In this document: one piece after another, positions 1 to 7,944 of the stretch | Position numbering within the stretch: the first letter of the stretch is position 1 | Layout: each line of letters starts with the position of its first letter | Origin: an uncultured Bacteroidales bacterium | GTDB taxonomy: Bacteria > Bacteroidota > Bacteroidia > Bacteroidales > Paludibacteraceae | Reading direction: 5' to 3' | Assembly: GCA_946626605.1 (NCBI GenBank) | Contig: CAMOUL010000004.1 | Span: 1-64,000, forward strand | Length of the DNA stretch: 64,000 nucleotides | Translations under genes and position numbers: made by a program | The notes under the pieces: generated by a model | Database searches by the model: none | The model's input: the letters and a program-made list of their open reading frames with translations, nothing else | What the model was told of the DNA's origin: nothing

Positions 1-68
1 AGAACAACGCCCGCACGCGCAAAGGACGTAAGAAAACTGTTGCAAACAAGAAGAAGGCAACGAAGTAA
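1..68 (+). CDS. rpsM: 30S ribosomal protein S13, 3' end
   Basis: Only the last 21 codons are in the window. They encode a basic tail ending TVANKKKATK, which matches the C-terminus of Bacteroidetes S13, the protein that sits in the head of the small subunit near the decoding tRNAs. Position supports this: rpsM, rpsK, rpsD, rpoA and rplQ form the standard distal part of the ribosomal protein operon. The beginning of the gene lies outside the window, so completeness cannot be judged. Confidence 0.9.
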   Translation, partial: NNARTRKGRKKTVANKKKATK

Positions 69-111
69 TGTTAAACCGATTTTGAGTTTGGCAGCATAGG
101 AGAATAATTAT

Positions 112-139
112 CAATTCTCAATTGTCAATTCTCAATTAA
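112..139 (+). repeat. Heptamer repeat before rpsK
   Basis: Four seven-base units (CAATTCT, CAATTGT, CAATTCT, CAATTAA) lie in the rpsM-rpsK spacer, ending 18 bases before the rpsK start codon. Similar heptamer arrays abut other start codons in this window. Confidence 0.75.
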
Positions 140-157
140 ATTAATCTATCAAGTATT

Positions 158-547
158 ATGGCAAAGAAAGCTATTGCAGCAAAGAAGCGCGTAGTGAAGA
201 TCGAGGGCGTTGGCCAGCTTCACGTGATGTCTTCTTTCAATAATGTTATCGTTACTGTTGCTAACGGTGACGGCCAAGTTATCAGCTGGTCTTCGGCTGG
301 TAAGCAGGGCTTCCGTGGCAGCAAGAAAAATACTCCGTACGCAGCCCAGATGGCAGCAGCTGACTGCTGCAAGGTCGCTTACGACCTTGGTCTGCGTAAA
401 GTGAAAGCATACGTTAAGGGTCCCGGACAAGGACGTGAGTCGGCTATCCGTGCCTGCGTCGCTGCAGGTATCGATGTAACGGAGATCGTAGATGTGACTC
501 CGATGCCGCACAACGGTTGCCGTCCTCCGAAACGTCGTCGTGTATAA
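158..547 (+). CDS. rpsK: 30S ribosomal protein S11
   Basis: A 129-residue protein of normal S11 length. S11 lies on the platform of the 30S subunit and helps form the mRNA exit region with S7 and S18. The sequence has the conserved core [20 protein letters not shown] at about residues 32-51 and the basic end [13 protein letters not shown]. It is the second gene of the operon, 30 bases before rpsD. There is no clear Shine-Dalgarno sequence, only an AT-rich stretch before ATG, as is usual in Bacteroidota. Confidence 0.98.
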   Translation: MAKKAIAAKKRVVKIEGVGQLHVMSSFNNVIVTVANGDGQVISWSSAGKQGFRGSKKNTPYAAQMAAADCCKVAYDLGLRKVKAYVKGPGQGRESAIRACVAAGIDVTEIVDVTPMPHNGCRPPKRRRV

Positions 548-576
548 TTGTTTAATCCTTTAACGTTTAGAAAATT

Positions 577-1182
577 ATGGCAAGATATATTGGCCCAAAA
601 TCTCGCATCGCACGCCGTTTCGGCGAGGCTATCTTCGGCGAGGATAAGGTGCTTGCAAAACGTCCGTACGCACCCGGACAACACGGTGTTAACCGTCGTA
701 AGAAAAACTCTGAGTACGGTACTCAGCTGGCTGAGAAGCAGAAGGCTAAATACACCTATGGTGTACTGGAGAAACAGTTCCGCCTCCTCTTCGCAAAAGC
801 TGCACGTACCAAAGGTATTACCGGTGAGATCCTCATCCAGCTTCTTGAGTGCCGCCTCGATAACATCGTTTATCGTCTCGGTATGGCGCCTACCCGCGCT
901 GCTGCTCGCCAGCTCGTTTCGCACCGCCACATCACCGTGGACGGACAGGTTGTGAATATCCCTTCCTACTCCGTTAAACCCGGTCAGGTTGTTGCAGTTC
1001 GCGAGAAAGCTAAATCCCTCGAGGTGATCAATGAGTCACTCCAGGGCTTCAACCATGCTAAGTATGGCTGGCTCGAGTGGAACGAGGCTGACAAAGCCGG
1101 TAAGTTGCTCAATATCCCCGCTCGCGCTGAGATCCCGGAGAATATCAAGGAGCAATTAATCGTTGAGTTGTACTCTAAATAA
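577..1182 (+). CDS. rpsD: 30S ribosomal protein S4
   Basis: A 201-residue S4, one of the primary 16S rRNA binders that start assembly of the 30S body. It begins [17 protein letters not shown] and has the S4 RNA-binding fold around residues 90-155 ([20 protein letters not shown]). No four-cysteine zinc motif is seen in the N-terminal part, so this is the C-minus, zinc-independent form. It lies between rpsK and rpoA with short spacers, as expected for one transcript. Confidence 0.98.
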   Translation: MARYIGPKSRIARRFGEAIFGEDKVLAKRPYAPGQHGVNRRKKNSEYGTQLAEKQKAKYTYGVLEKQFRLLFAKAARTKGITGEILIQLLECRLDNIVYRLGMAPTRAAARQLVSHRHITVDGQVVNIPSYSVKPGQVVAVREKAKSLEVINESLQGFNHAKYGWLEWNEADKAGKLLNIPARAEIPENIKEQLIVELYSK

Positions 1183-1193
1183 TCATTAAATTC

Positions 1194-2186
1194 ATGGCAA
1201 TATTAAATTTCATCAAACCTGACAAGGTTATCATGTTGGATTCGAGTGCTACCAAAGGCGTATTTGAATTTCGCCCACTCGAGCCGGGGTACGGAATTAC
1301 GATAGGCAATGCGATCCGTCGTGTGCTGCTGGGCAGCCTCGAGGGATATGCCATCTGCTCTGTCAAGATTAGTGGTATTGATCATGAATTTGCTACCATC
1401 CCCGGTGTCATCACTGACGTTACCAACCTGATCCTTAATCTCAAACAAATCCGCTTTGCTCACAAAGAGGGCATCGAGGAGGAGACCGAGACCGCTACTC
1501 TCCACGTACGTAAGTCCAAAGCTTTCCTCGCTGGTGAGTTCAACTCCGTGCTCCAGAACTTCGAGGTCCTCAACACCGATCTCCGTCTTGCGGAGATGGA
1601 TGACTCGGCGGATTTTGAGATCCAGATCACTATTAACAAAGGACGCGGATACGTGCCCGGTGACGAGAACCGCAAGAAAGACGATCCTATCGGCACCCTT
1701 GCTATCGACTCTATCTACACGCCTATCCGTAACGTCATGATCTCGGTTGACCAGTACCGTGTCGAGCAACGTACCGACTACGAGAAACTCACCCTCGAGA
1801 TCACTACCGACGGCTCCATCACCCCGCAACAGGCGCTGACCGAGGCCGCTAAGATCCTGATCTACCACTTCATGCTCTTCTCCGACGAACGTATCGTCCT
1901 CGAGGAGGAGACCAAGAAGAACTCTTCCGCTCTCGACGAGGAGATCCTCCGTATGCGTCAGCTTCTCAACCAGAAGCTCCAGGATATGGACCTCTCCGTT
2001 CGTGCGCTTAACTGCTTGAAGCAAGCAGAGGTAGAGACCCTTGGCGAACTCGTTAAGTACCACCGTGCAGACCTCTTGAAGTTCCGTAACTTCGGTAAGA
2101 AATCGCTCACCGAACTCGACGAACTGCTTGAGCGTAATGGTCTTGCCTTCGGGATGGACATCTCACGTTACCATGTGAATGAGTAA
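1194..2186 (+). CDS. rpoA: RNA polymerase alpha subunit
   Basis: A 330-residue alpha subunit, full length. The N-terminal domain, which dimerises and assembles beta and beta-prime, covers about residues 1-230 ([20 protein letters not shown] near residue 32). The C-terminal domain, which contacts promoter DNA and activators, follows an acidic linker and has the helix-hairpin-helix [18 protein letters not shown] near the end. The gene starts 11 bases after rpsD, so it is co-transcribed with the ribosomal proteins. Confidence 0.99.
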   Translation: MAILNFIKPDKVIMLDSSATKGVFEFRPLEPGYGITIGNAIRRVLLGSLEGYAICSVKISGIDHEFATIPGVITDVTNLILNLKQIRFAHKEGIEEETETATLHVRKSKAFLAGEFNSVLQNFEVLNTDLRLAEMDDSADFEIQITINKGRGYVPGDENRKKDDPIGTLAIDSIYTPIRNVMISVDQYRVEQRTDYEKLTLEITTDGSITPQQALTEAAKILIYHFMLFSDERIVLEEETKKNSSALDEEILRMRQLLNQKLQDMDLSVRALNCLKQAEVETLGELVKYHRADLLKFRNFGKKSLTELDELLERNGLAFGMDISRYHVNE

Positions 2187-2235
2187 TCTCCGTTAAACTC
2201 CTTAAACTTTTTTAAACTTAAAATTAAACTTTATT

Positions 2236-2727
2236 ATGCGTCATAATAAAAAATTCAATCACCTTAGCCGCAAAGCTAACCACCGCGCTGCTATGCTCAG
2301 CAACATGGCTTGCTCGCTGATCCTCCACAAGCGTATCAGCACCACCCTCGCTAAGGCTAAAGCGCTCCGTATCTACGTGGAGCCGATTCTCACCCGAGCT
2401 AAAGAGGACAACATGAACAACCGTCGTCTGGCGTTCTCCCTCCTCAAACAGAAAGAGGTCGTTACCGAACTCTTCCAGAATGTAGGCGAGAAGATCGCTA
2501 ACCGTCCCGGTGGCTACACCCGTATCCTCCGTACCGGTTTCCGTCTGGGTGACGCAGCTGAGATGTGTATCATCGAGCTCGTGGACTACAACGAGAACAT
2601 GCTCAAGGAGACCAAGAAAGCAACCAAGAAAGCTACCCGTCGTGCCGGCAAGAAAGCCGTTAAGGAGGCTGTAGAAGAGGTTGCTGCTGAGGCTGCTCCT
2701 GCTGCTGAGGAGAAGGCTGCTGAGTAA
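2236..2727 (+). CDS. rplQ: 50S ribosomal protein L17
   Basis: A 163-residue L17, which sits near the peptide exit tunnel. The conserved start [20 protein letters not shown] is clear and the core domain ends at about residue 117. The remaining 45 residues form a Lys/Ala/Glu-rich tail ([20 protein letters not shown] and an [14 protein letters not shown] end). Such tails are common in Bacteroidota L17 but absent in the E. coli protein. It is the last gene of the operon. Confidence 0.98.
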   Translation: MRHNKKFNHLSRKANHRAAMLSNMACSLILHKRISTTLAKAKALRIYVEPILTRAKEDNMNNRRLAFSLLKQKEVVTELFQNVGEKIANRPGGYTRILRTGFRLGDAAEMCIIELVDYNENMLKETKKATKKATRRAGKKAVKEAVEEVAAEAAPAAEEKAAE

Positions 2728-2736
2728 TAAACCTTT

Positions 2737-2770
2737 CGTAATAACGTCATTACGTAATAACGTCATTACG
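2737..2770 (+). repeat. Twin palindromic repeat between rplQ and aspS
   Basis: The 18-base sequence CGTAATAACGTCATTACG occurs twice, overlapping by two bases. Each copy has arms CGTAAT/ATTACG. It fills the spacer between the last ribosomal gene and aspS and could be an operator, or a dispersed repeat whose transcript folds. Confidence 0.7.
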
Positions 2771-2788
2771 ATAAATCGTTAAAAAACT

Positions 2789-4165
2789 ATGTTTTTGAAC
2801 GTTAATCAGCATAATGAAAACGTGACAGATCTCGCCAACGCTAAGGTTGGCGAATCTGTTTCTGTTTCCGGCATGATCCATAATGTCCGCGTCACCAAGT
2901 GGGGCGGATTTATTGTGCTTCGCAAGTCCCGCGGACTCCTCCAGGCTGTCGTCTCCAATGAGACCTCGAAGTTCTTCGACGAGGCCGGCAATGAGATCGC
3001 GATGAACGACCTCTGCCGCGAGATGGCGATCACCCTCACCGGTACCGTCAACGAGGCGAAGATCAAGGACCCCGCAGCCTTCTACAACACGATTGAGATC
3101 GCTGTGGCTGAGGTCCGCGTCCTGAGCCGTCCGACGACCGCTGAGGTAGTGGATATGAACGCCCTGAAGTTCGGCGACGAAGAGACCCTCCTGCGCTATA
3201 AGTTCGATAACCGTCAGGTGACCCTCCGTAACCCGCGCGACATGGCGATCCTCAAGGTGCAGAGCACTATCGCTCGCGCTTTCGGCGAGTTCCTGTCTGC
3301 GAACGGTTTTACCCAGATCTTCACTCCGAAGATCGTGTCCGAGGGTGCAGAAGGCGGTGCGAACGTCTTCAAGATGGATTATTTCGGCAAGCAGGTCTAT
3401 CTCGCGCAGAGCCCGCAGTTCTACAAACAGATCGGCGTCGGCGTCTATGAGCGCGTTTTTGAGATAGCTCCCGCTTACCGCGCTGAGAAACATGCGACGA
3501 GCCGCCACCTCAATGAGTATATCTCCCTCGATGTGGAGATGGGCTTCATCAAAGGTCAGGAGGATGTCATGATCCTCGAGGCGGCGCTGCTGCGTCATAT
3601 CATCGCGGTCGTAGAGCGCGATTGCGCCCACGAGTTGCAACTGCTCAACGCCGTCAACCCCGTGCTCCCCGAGCAGGTTCCCGCATGGAAACTGAGCGAG
3701 GTACACGAGATCCTCTTTGAGAATAATCTTTGTGAGGCGGACCACCGCGGTGAGGATGACCTCGCGCCGGAAGAGGAGCGCGCTATCTGCAAGTATGCCT
3801 TCGAGAAATACGGTTCGGACTTCGTGTTCGTCACCCATTTCCCCTCCGAGCACCGTGCTTTCTACGCGATGGACGATCCCGAGGACCCGTCGCTGACGCT
3901 CAGCTTCGACCTCCTCATGCGCGGCTTGGAGATTACCTCCGGCGGCCAGCGTATGCATAAAGAGGCGGACTACCGCGAGAAGATGATCCGTCGTGGCATG
4001 AACCCCGATGCGTTCCATTTCTACCTCGATACCTTCAAGAACGGCATGCCTCCTCACGGCGGTTTTGCCATCGGTCTGGAGCGTATCACGGCTTGCTTCT
4101 TAGGCATCGCCAATGTCAAGGAATGCTCGATGTTCCCTCGCGACATCAATCGCGTAGCGCCTTAA
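2789..4165 (+). CDS. aspS: Archaeal-type aspartyl-tRNA synthetase, probably non-discriminating
   Basis: A 458-residue class II synthetase that joins aspartate to tRNA. It has an N-terminal OB-fold anticodon-binding domain (about 20-115) and a catalytic core with motif 2 (FEIAPAYRAEKHATSRHLNE, about 227-246) and motif 3 (GGFAIGLERI near 429). It lacks the GAD insertion of the bacterial type and is about 130 residues shorter, so it is the archaeal/eukaryotic type. In the OB-fold, GMIH places a histidine where archaeal non-discriminating enzymes carry one. That suggests it may also charge tRNA-Asn, which would require GatCAB; this is inference. Annotation as asnS would be a plausible error. Confidence 0.85.
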   Translation: MFLNVNQHNENVTDLANAKVGESVSVSGMIHNVRVTKWGGFIVLRKSRGLLQAVVSNETSKFFDEAGNEIAMNDLCREMAITLTGTVNEAKIKDPAAFYNTIEIAVAEVRVLSRPTTAEVVDMNALKFGDEETLLRYKFDNRQVTLRNPRDMAILKVQSTIARAFGEFLSANGFTQIFTPKIVSEGAEGGANVFKMDYFGKQVYLAQSPQFYKQIGVGVYERVFEIAPAYRAEKHATSRHLNEYISLDVEMGFIKGQEDVMILEAALLRHIIAVVERDCAHELQLLNAVNPVLPEQVPAWKLSEVHEILFENNLCEADHRGEDDLAPEEERAICKYAFEKYGSDFVFVTHFPSEHRAFYAMDDPEDPSLTLSFDLLMRGLEITSGGQRMHKEADYREKMIRRGMNPDAFHFYLDTFKNGMPPHGGFAIGLERITACFLGIANVKECSMFPRDINRVAP

Positions 4166-4185
4166 ACGCAACGGCAAACAAAAAG

Positions 4186-4218
4186 AAATCCGACCTACAA
4201 GGCCGGATTTTTTTTGTG
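4186..4218. terminator. Bidirectional terminator between aspS and efp
   Basis: AAATCCGACC pairs with GGCCGGATTT around a TACAA loop, followed by a run of eight T on the plus strand and preceded by A-rich sequence that gives a T-run on the minus strand. It lies between convergent genes and can end both transcripts. Confidence 0.85.
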
Positions 4219-4254
4219 CTCTTGCGCGCCGTAAGTGGCGCACGTCGCGATTGA

Positions 4255-4818
4255 TTAACGCACGCGCTCGCAGTAGCTACCGTCACGGGTGTCCACGCGG
4301 ACGATCTCGCCTTCGTTGATGAACAACGGCACGCGGATCTCAGCGCCGGTCTCCAGCGTAGCGGGCTTCAGGGTGTTCGTTGCGGTGTCGCCCTTCAGAC
4401 CCGGCTCGGTGTAGGTGATCTGCAGCTCTACCTTCGTCGGCAGCTCGGCAAACAGGATCGTGTCGGTCGAAGCGTCGGATACGACATCGCAGGTCATGCC
4501 TTCTTTGAGGAAGTCCACGCCGGTGATCAGGTCATGAGCGATGGGCACCTGCTCGAAAGTCTCGTTATTCATGAAGATGTAGTCAGCACCCTCTTTGTAG
4601 AGGAACTGATACGGGCGGCGCTCTACGCGTACGTCCTCGAGTTTCTCACCGATGTTGAAGCGGCGCTCCAATACGCGGCCATCGACAACATCTTTAAATT
4701 TCACACGCATAATTGTGTTTCCCTTACCCGGTTTAACGTGCAGGAACTCAATTACGAAATACAGACGGCCGTCCATGCGGATGCATACGCCGTTTTTGAT
4801 GTCTTGAGAGTTAATCAT
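4255..4818 (-). CDS. efp: Translation elongation factor P
   Basis: A 187-residue EF-P, which rescues ribosomes stalled at polyproline. Three beta-barrel domains fit the length. The tip loop of domain I reads VKPGKGN, with a lysine at residue 32 that corresponds to the residue modified in other EF-Ps. The C-terminal OB domain ends DTRDGSYCERVR. It reads away from marC and shares a divergent promoter region with it. Confidence 0.98.
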   Translation of the reverse strand: MINSQDIKNGVCIRMDGRLYFVIEFLHVKPGKGNTIMRVKFKDVVDGRVLERRFNIGEKLEDVRVERRPYQFLYKEGADYIFMNNETFEQVPIAHDLITGVDFLKEGMTCDVVSDASTDTILFAELPTKVELQITYTEPGLKGDTATNTLKPATLETGAEIRVPLFINEGEIVRVDTRDGSYCERVR

Positions 4819-4865
4819 AAATGGTTATTTGTATTATTTTATTTACCTTTGCTCGAAAAATCGCG

Positions 4866-4913
4866 CAAAGTTACAATTTTTCTTGCATATATGCAAATTT
4901 TTTAGTAATTTTG
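4866..4913. promoter_or_regulatory. Divergent promoter pair efp / marC with shared palindrome
   Basis: The plus promoter is TTG at 4883, 20 bases, then TAATTTTG at 4906-4913. The minus promoter is TAACTTTG (complement of 4866-4873) with its upstream core at 4894-4897. Both upstream cores are halves of one perfect palindrome, TTGCATATATGCAA (4883-4896). Confidence 0.8.
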
Positions 4914-4932
4914 CACTCAAAATCGAAGTATT

Positions 4933-5544
4933 ATGGAATCATTGCGTGCTTTTTTTGGTCCTTTTGACATTTGGCAGGTACTATCCTCGTTTGTTTTCCT
5001 GATTGCTATCATCGATCCTTTCGGCAATATACCCATCACTATCTCGATGCAGAAAAAGGGCATTAAGATCCATGCCGGCAAGGTCTGTATCGCCAGTCTG
5101 GTGATCTTGATGTCCTTCCTCTTTTTGGGCGAATGGATGCTCAAACTCTTCGGCGTGCAGATTGAGTATTTCGCTATCGCCGGTGGTTTCGTGATCTTCC
5201 TGATGGCATTAGAGATGGTGCTGGACATCACAATCTTCCAGAACGACAAGCTCGAGGGTGAGATCGGGTCCGGCAGCGCTATCGTGCCGCTGGCTTTCCC
5301 GATGTACGCCGGCCCGGGTGCTTTCACGGCGTTGCTGGCGATCACCGCAGAGTATTCGACCGGCAACCTCTGCATCGCTCTGCTGCTTTGTATGTTGGTG
5401 CTCTACCTGGTGCTGATCGGCACAAACTGGCTGACGAAGTACCTCGGCACCACGGCGCTTTATATCATCCGTAAGTTTTTCGGCATCATCGTCCTTGCCA
5501 TCTCCTGCAAGCTGATGTTCGGCAATCTTGCGACGGTGTTTTAA
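4933..5544 (+). CDS. marC: MarC-family integral membrane protein
   Basis: A 203-residue, strongly hydrophobic protein with about six membrane spans. It matches the MarC/UPF0056 family: the IIDPFGNIPI motif near residue 26 and its counterpart AIVPLAFPMYAGPGAFTAL near residue 116 mark the two pseudo-symmetric halves. The family role is unclear; E. coli MarC was once linked to drug resistance but that was not upheld. ATG is about 20 bases after the promoter element. Confidence 0.9.
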   Translation: MESLRAFFGPFDIWQVLSSFVFLIAIIDPFGNIPITISMQKKGIKIHAGKVCIASLVILMSFLFLGEWMLKLFGVQIEYFAIAGGFVIFLMALEMVLDITIFQNDKLEGEIGSGSAIVPLAFPMYAGPGAFTALLAITAEYSTGNLCIALLLCMLVLYLVLIGTNWLTKYLGTTALYIIRKFFGIIVLAISCKLMFGNLATVF

Positions 5545-5563
5545 ATCATAAATCATAAATCTA
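5543..5563 (+). repeat. Heptamer repeat before rpiB
   Basis: Three seven-base units (AAATCAT, AAATCAT, AAATCTA) end one base before the rpiB start codon, overlapping the marC stop codon. Confidence 0.7.
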
Positions 5564-5564
5564 T

Positions 5565-6014
5565 ATGAAAAGCTTTAGTGAAATGACTATCGCGATGGCC
5601 TCGGACCATGCGGGATTTGCGTTGAAGCAACAGGTACAACTGTTCCTGGAGGACAACGGCGCACAAGTGAAGGACTTCGGTTGCTACAATTCGGAGAGCT
5701 GCGACTATCCGGATTACGCGCACCCTCTGGCGGATGCTGTGGAGAAGGGTGAGTACGAGTTCGGCATCATCATCTGCTCGACCGGAAACGGTATCTGCAT
5801 GACCGCCAACAAGCATCAGGGTATCCGTGCTGCTCTCTGCTGGGACACGAAGTTAGCGGAACTGGCGCGCCAGCATAATAATGCGAATGTCCTCGCTCTG
5901 CCTGCCGGATTCATCTCTTCGGTAAAGGCGCTGGACATCGTTCGTACGTTCTTCCAGACCGATTTTGAAGGCGGCCGCCATGAGCGTCGGGTTAACAAGA
6001 TCGCGCTTCATTAA
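5565..6014 (+). CDS. rpiB: Ribose 5-phosphate isomerase B
   Basis: A 149-residue RpiB/LacAB-family enzyme that interconverts ribose 5-phosphate and ribulose 5-phosphate in the pentose phosphate pathway. The phosphate-site ASDHAGFALK (from about residue 9) and the catalytic cysteine loop IICSTGNG (around residue 70) are present, as is the ARQHNNANVLAL segment. Length is typical. The downstream radical SAM gene overlaps its 3' end by 35 bases. Confidence 0.95.
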   Translation: MKSFSEMTIAMASDHAGFALKQQVQLFLEDNGAQVKDFGCYNSESCDYPDYAHPLADAVEKGEYEFGIIICSTGNGICMTANKHQGIRAALCWDTKLAELARQHNNANVLALPAGFISSVKALDIVRTFFQTDFEGGRHERRVNKIALH

Positions 6015-6981
6015 CGCGTTACGTTGTTACGCGAGTTATGCGCTGAATCGTCTCGGTTCAGCGCGTTTCGTACGCCATACCCCCCTCTTCGTCTCCGTCG
6101 AGCCCTCCGCCGTCTGCCAGCTCCGCTGCCCGGCGTGTCCGGTGGGGCTGTCAGCGAAGCGGTCTGTCAGCCCGCAGGGCGGTCTTATGCCGTTCCCCCT
6201 TTGGCATCGGATTTTATCTGAGGTCAAGGGGACGGCATTTGTCATCCAGTTTTATTTCCAGGGCGAACCCCTGCTCAACAAAGACCTGCCTCTCATGATC
6301 CGCGAGGCGCACGACGCCGGGCTTTATACCATCGTCTCGACCAACGCGCAGGCGATGACTCCCGAGCTCGCAAAAGCCCTTGTCGCCGCCGGTCTCGACC
6401 GCATCATCATCTCCATGGACGGCCTGACGCAGGAGACTTATGAGGCCTATCGTGTCGGCGGTTCCCTCGACCAATGCAAAGCCGCCCTCCGATGGCTTCG
6501 CGAGGCAAAGAAAAAAGACTCCCTTCCCTTTATGGAGGGGTTGGGGATAGGCTCCTCTCTGACTATCGAACTTCAAGTCCTGCGGTTAAAATTCAACGAG
6601 CACGAGTGGCGGGCCTTCCGGAAGGAGTACAAAGCCCTTGGCGCGGACCGGCTGGTCTTCAAGACTGCCCAGCTCTACGACTATCGCCACGGCCATCCGC
6701 TGATGCCCTCCGAGCCCCGCTACCGCCGCTACGAGCAGCATGCCGACGGACTCTGGTACCGCAAACCTTTTGGCAAAGGTTGTTTCCGTGTCTGGAGTGG
6801 GGTAGTGATTGCCGCCAACGGCGATGTCCTGCCGTGTTGTTATGATAAGGATCATGCGCACGCGTACGGTAATCTCCGCACCGCCTCTCTCCGCGAACTC
6901 TTCTCCGGCCCTGCCGCCCGCACCTTCCGCACCCAAGCCATGCAAGAGACCCCCAAAATCTGTCAAGAATGTTGGAAATAA
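5980..6981 (+). CDS. Radical SAM/SPASM-domain protein
   Basis: A 333-residue radical SAM enzyme. The cluster motif CQLRCPAC (CxxxCxxC) lies at about residue 44, and the C-terminal part has GDVLPCCYDKDH, then CQECWK at the end, as in SPASM proteins that bind a second Fe-S cluster. The substrate is unknown. ATG at 5980 is preferred over an upstream TTG. Two repeat insertions lie in frame: a GTCTGTCAG segment encoding about LSAKRSVSPQGG and a GC-rich hairpin encoding about LPFMEGLGIG. It overlaps rpiB upstream and the metallo-hydrolase gene downstream. Confidence 0.85.
   Translation: MSVGLTRSRFINALRCYASYALNRLGSARFVRHTPLFVSVEPSAVCQLRCPACPVGLSAKRSVSPQGGLMPFPLWHRILSEVKGTAFVIQFYFQGEPLLNKDLPLMIREAHDAGLYTIVSTNAQAMTPELAKALVAAGLDRIIISMDGLTQETYEAYRVGGSLDQCKAALRWLREAKKKDSLPFMEGLGIGSSLTIELQVLRLKFNEHEWRAFRKEYKALGADRLVFKTAQLYDYRHGHPLMPSEPRYRRYEQHADGLWYRKPFGKGCFRVWSGVVIAANGDVLPCCYDKDHAHAYGNLRTASLRELFSGPAARTFRTQAMQETPKICQECWK
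6147..6186 (+). repeat. GTCTGTCAG repeat inside radical SAM gene
   Basis: Two CTGTCAG units, with micro-hairpins GCGAAGC and CCCGCAGGG between and after them, then GCGGTCTT. The segment is in frame in the host gene. Confidence 0.8.
6521..6550 (+). repeat. GC-rich hairpin repeat inside radical SAM gene
   Basis: CCCTTCCCTTTATGGAGGGG followed by TTGGGGATAGG. It resembles the GC-rich hairpin inserts in the HsdR-N-like gene and the first chromate transporter gene. Confidence 0.55.
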
Positions 6982-7649
6982 AAACCTTTGAAGTCGGGTC
7001 CTTCGGGACGAACATGTACCTCGTGTCCGGTGAAAGCGGTCTTTTACTTATCGACCCTGCCTGCAGCTCCCTCTACGAGCAGCAGATGCTCTACCGGTCT
7101 GTCAACGAAGTGGTCTGTCAGCAACGCGGTCTGTCAGGCGAAGCCGGTCTGTCAGCTGAAAGCGGTCTTACTATCCTTGCCACCCACGGCCACCTCGACC
7201 ACCTCTGGGGCGCCGCATGGGCGTGCGAACAATGGCACACCCCGGTTCTCATGCATGAGGCGGATATCCCCATGGCAAAGGCGATGCAGGCGCAGTACGA
7301 CCTCTTCGGTATCGGCGGCACCCCCGTCCCCTTCCCCCTCGAGCCGCTACCCCTCAGTCCATCAATCCATCATTCAGCGGCAGAGCCGCGGCTCATTCCA
7401 TCATTAAAAATCCTCTCCACCCCCGGCCACACGCCCGGCTCGGTTTGTTTCTATTTCCCCGAGGACGGCGTCCTCTTCTCCGGCGACACGCTCTTTCAAA
7501 TGGGTTACGGCCGCACGGACCTCCCCGGCGGCGACATCCAGCAACTCTGGCACTCGCTCGATCTCCTTCTCGCCTTGCCGCCTGAGACCGTCGTTTATCC
7601 CGGTCACGGTGCCCCCACCACCATCGCCGCCGAACGCCGCCGCTGGTAA
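6969..7649 (+). CDS. Metallo-beta-lactamase-fold hydrolase (glyoxalase II-like)
   Basis: A 226-residue metallo-hydrolase. Metal ligands are visible: THGHLDH (about 64-70), GHTPGS (about 155), SGDTLF (about 170) and YPGHG near residue 211. This family hydrolyses thioesters such as S-lactoylglutathione; the substrate here is not known. Between the strand LLLIDPACSS and TILATHGHLDH, about 25 residues (from YRSV to AESG) come from a GTCTGTCAG repeat. A second variable segment, PLSPSIHHSAAEPRL, also looks repeat-derived. It overlaps the radical SAM gene by 13 bases. Confidence 0.88.
   Translation: MLEIKTFEVGSFGTNMYLVSGESGLLLIDPACSSLYEQQMLYRSVNEVVCQQRGLSGEAGLSAESGLTILATHGHLDHLWGAAWACEQWHTPVLMHEADIPMAKAMQAQYDLFGIGGTPVPFPLEPLPLSPSIHHSAAEPRLIPSLKILSTPGHTPGSVCFYFPEDGVLFSGDTLFQMGYGRTDLPGGDIQQLWHSLDLLLALPPETVVYPGHGAPTTIAAERRRW
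7094..7168 (+). repeat. GTCTGTCAG repeat array inside metallo-hydrolase gene
   Basis: Four GGTCTGTCA units separated by short variable palindromic spacers (for example AGGCGAAGCC). The array is in frame between two conserved parts of the protein. Confidence 0.8.
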
Positions 7650-7690
7650 ATCGGTGACAGCATTTACCCCTTATTTACTACTTGTTTTGA

Positions 7691-7740
7691 GCTCATTTGG
7701 GGCTCATTTGGGGCTCGTTTAGGGCTCGTTTAGGGCTCAA
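7691..7740 (+). repeat. 11-base tandem repeat
   Basis: Four 11-base units (GCTCATTTGGG twice, GCTCGTTTAGG twice) plus a partial fifth, in the spacer after the metallo-hydrolase gene. The spacer to the next gene, about 295 bases, also holds a GTCACG-type repeat (7741-7778), an inverted repeat and a promoter; I see no gene in it. Confidence 0.85.
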
Positions 7741-7877
7741 TCCCGCGACGTGCTCGCGACCACATCGTGACCAGTACGCAGGGTCAGTGTCCCCCTGTTT
7801 AGCTATGTCTATTTAGCAAAATACGTAAAAAAGCTTTTTTTCCTACTTCCCGAGCCCTTAATTTTAGTAATTTTTAT

Positions 7878-7901
7878 ATTAGTAACAATTTTATTACTAA
7901 T
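7878..7901. promoter_or_regulatory. Inverted repeat upstream of NlpC/P60 promoter
   Basis: ATTAGTAA and TTACTAAT are perfect 8-base arms around an 8-base loop, ending four bases before the upstream promoter core. The position suits an operator; no regulator is identified. Confidence 0.5.
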
Positions 7902-7904
7902 TTT

Positions 7905-7936
7905 TTTGTTACTTTCATTTTTTTTTCGTACCTTTG
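7905..7936 (+). promoter_or_regulatory. Promoter of NlpC/P60 gene
   Basis: TTTG at 7905-7908, 20 bases, TACCTTTG at 7929-7936. The start codon of the gene is only nine bases beyond the element, so the transcript should have almost no leader. Confidence 0.75.
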
Positions 7937-7944
7937 CAGCGGAA

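Noticed and set aside
1203..2063. Open frame on the minus strand opposite rpoA
   Set aside because: Antisense shadow of rpoA; the plus-strand protein is a clear, full-length alpha subunit. The same applies to the antisense frames opposite aspS, lpxC and the TPR lipoprotein gene.
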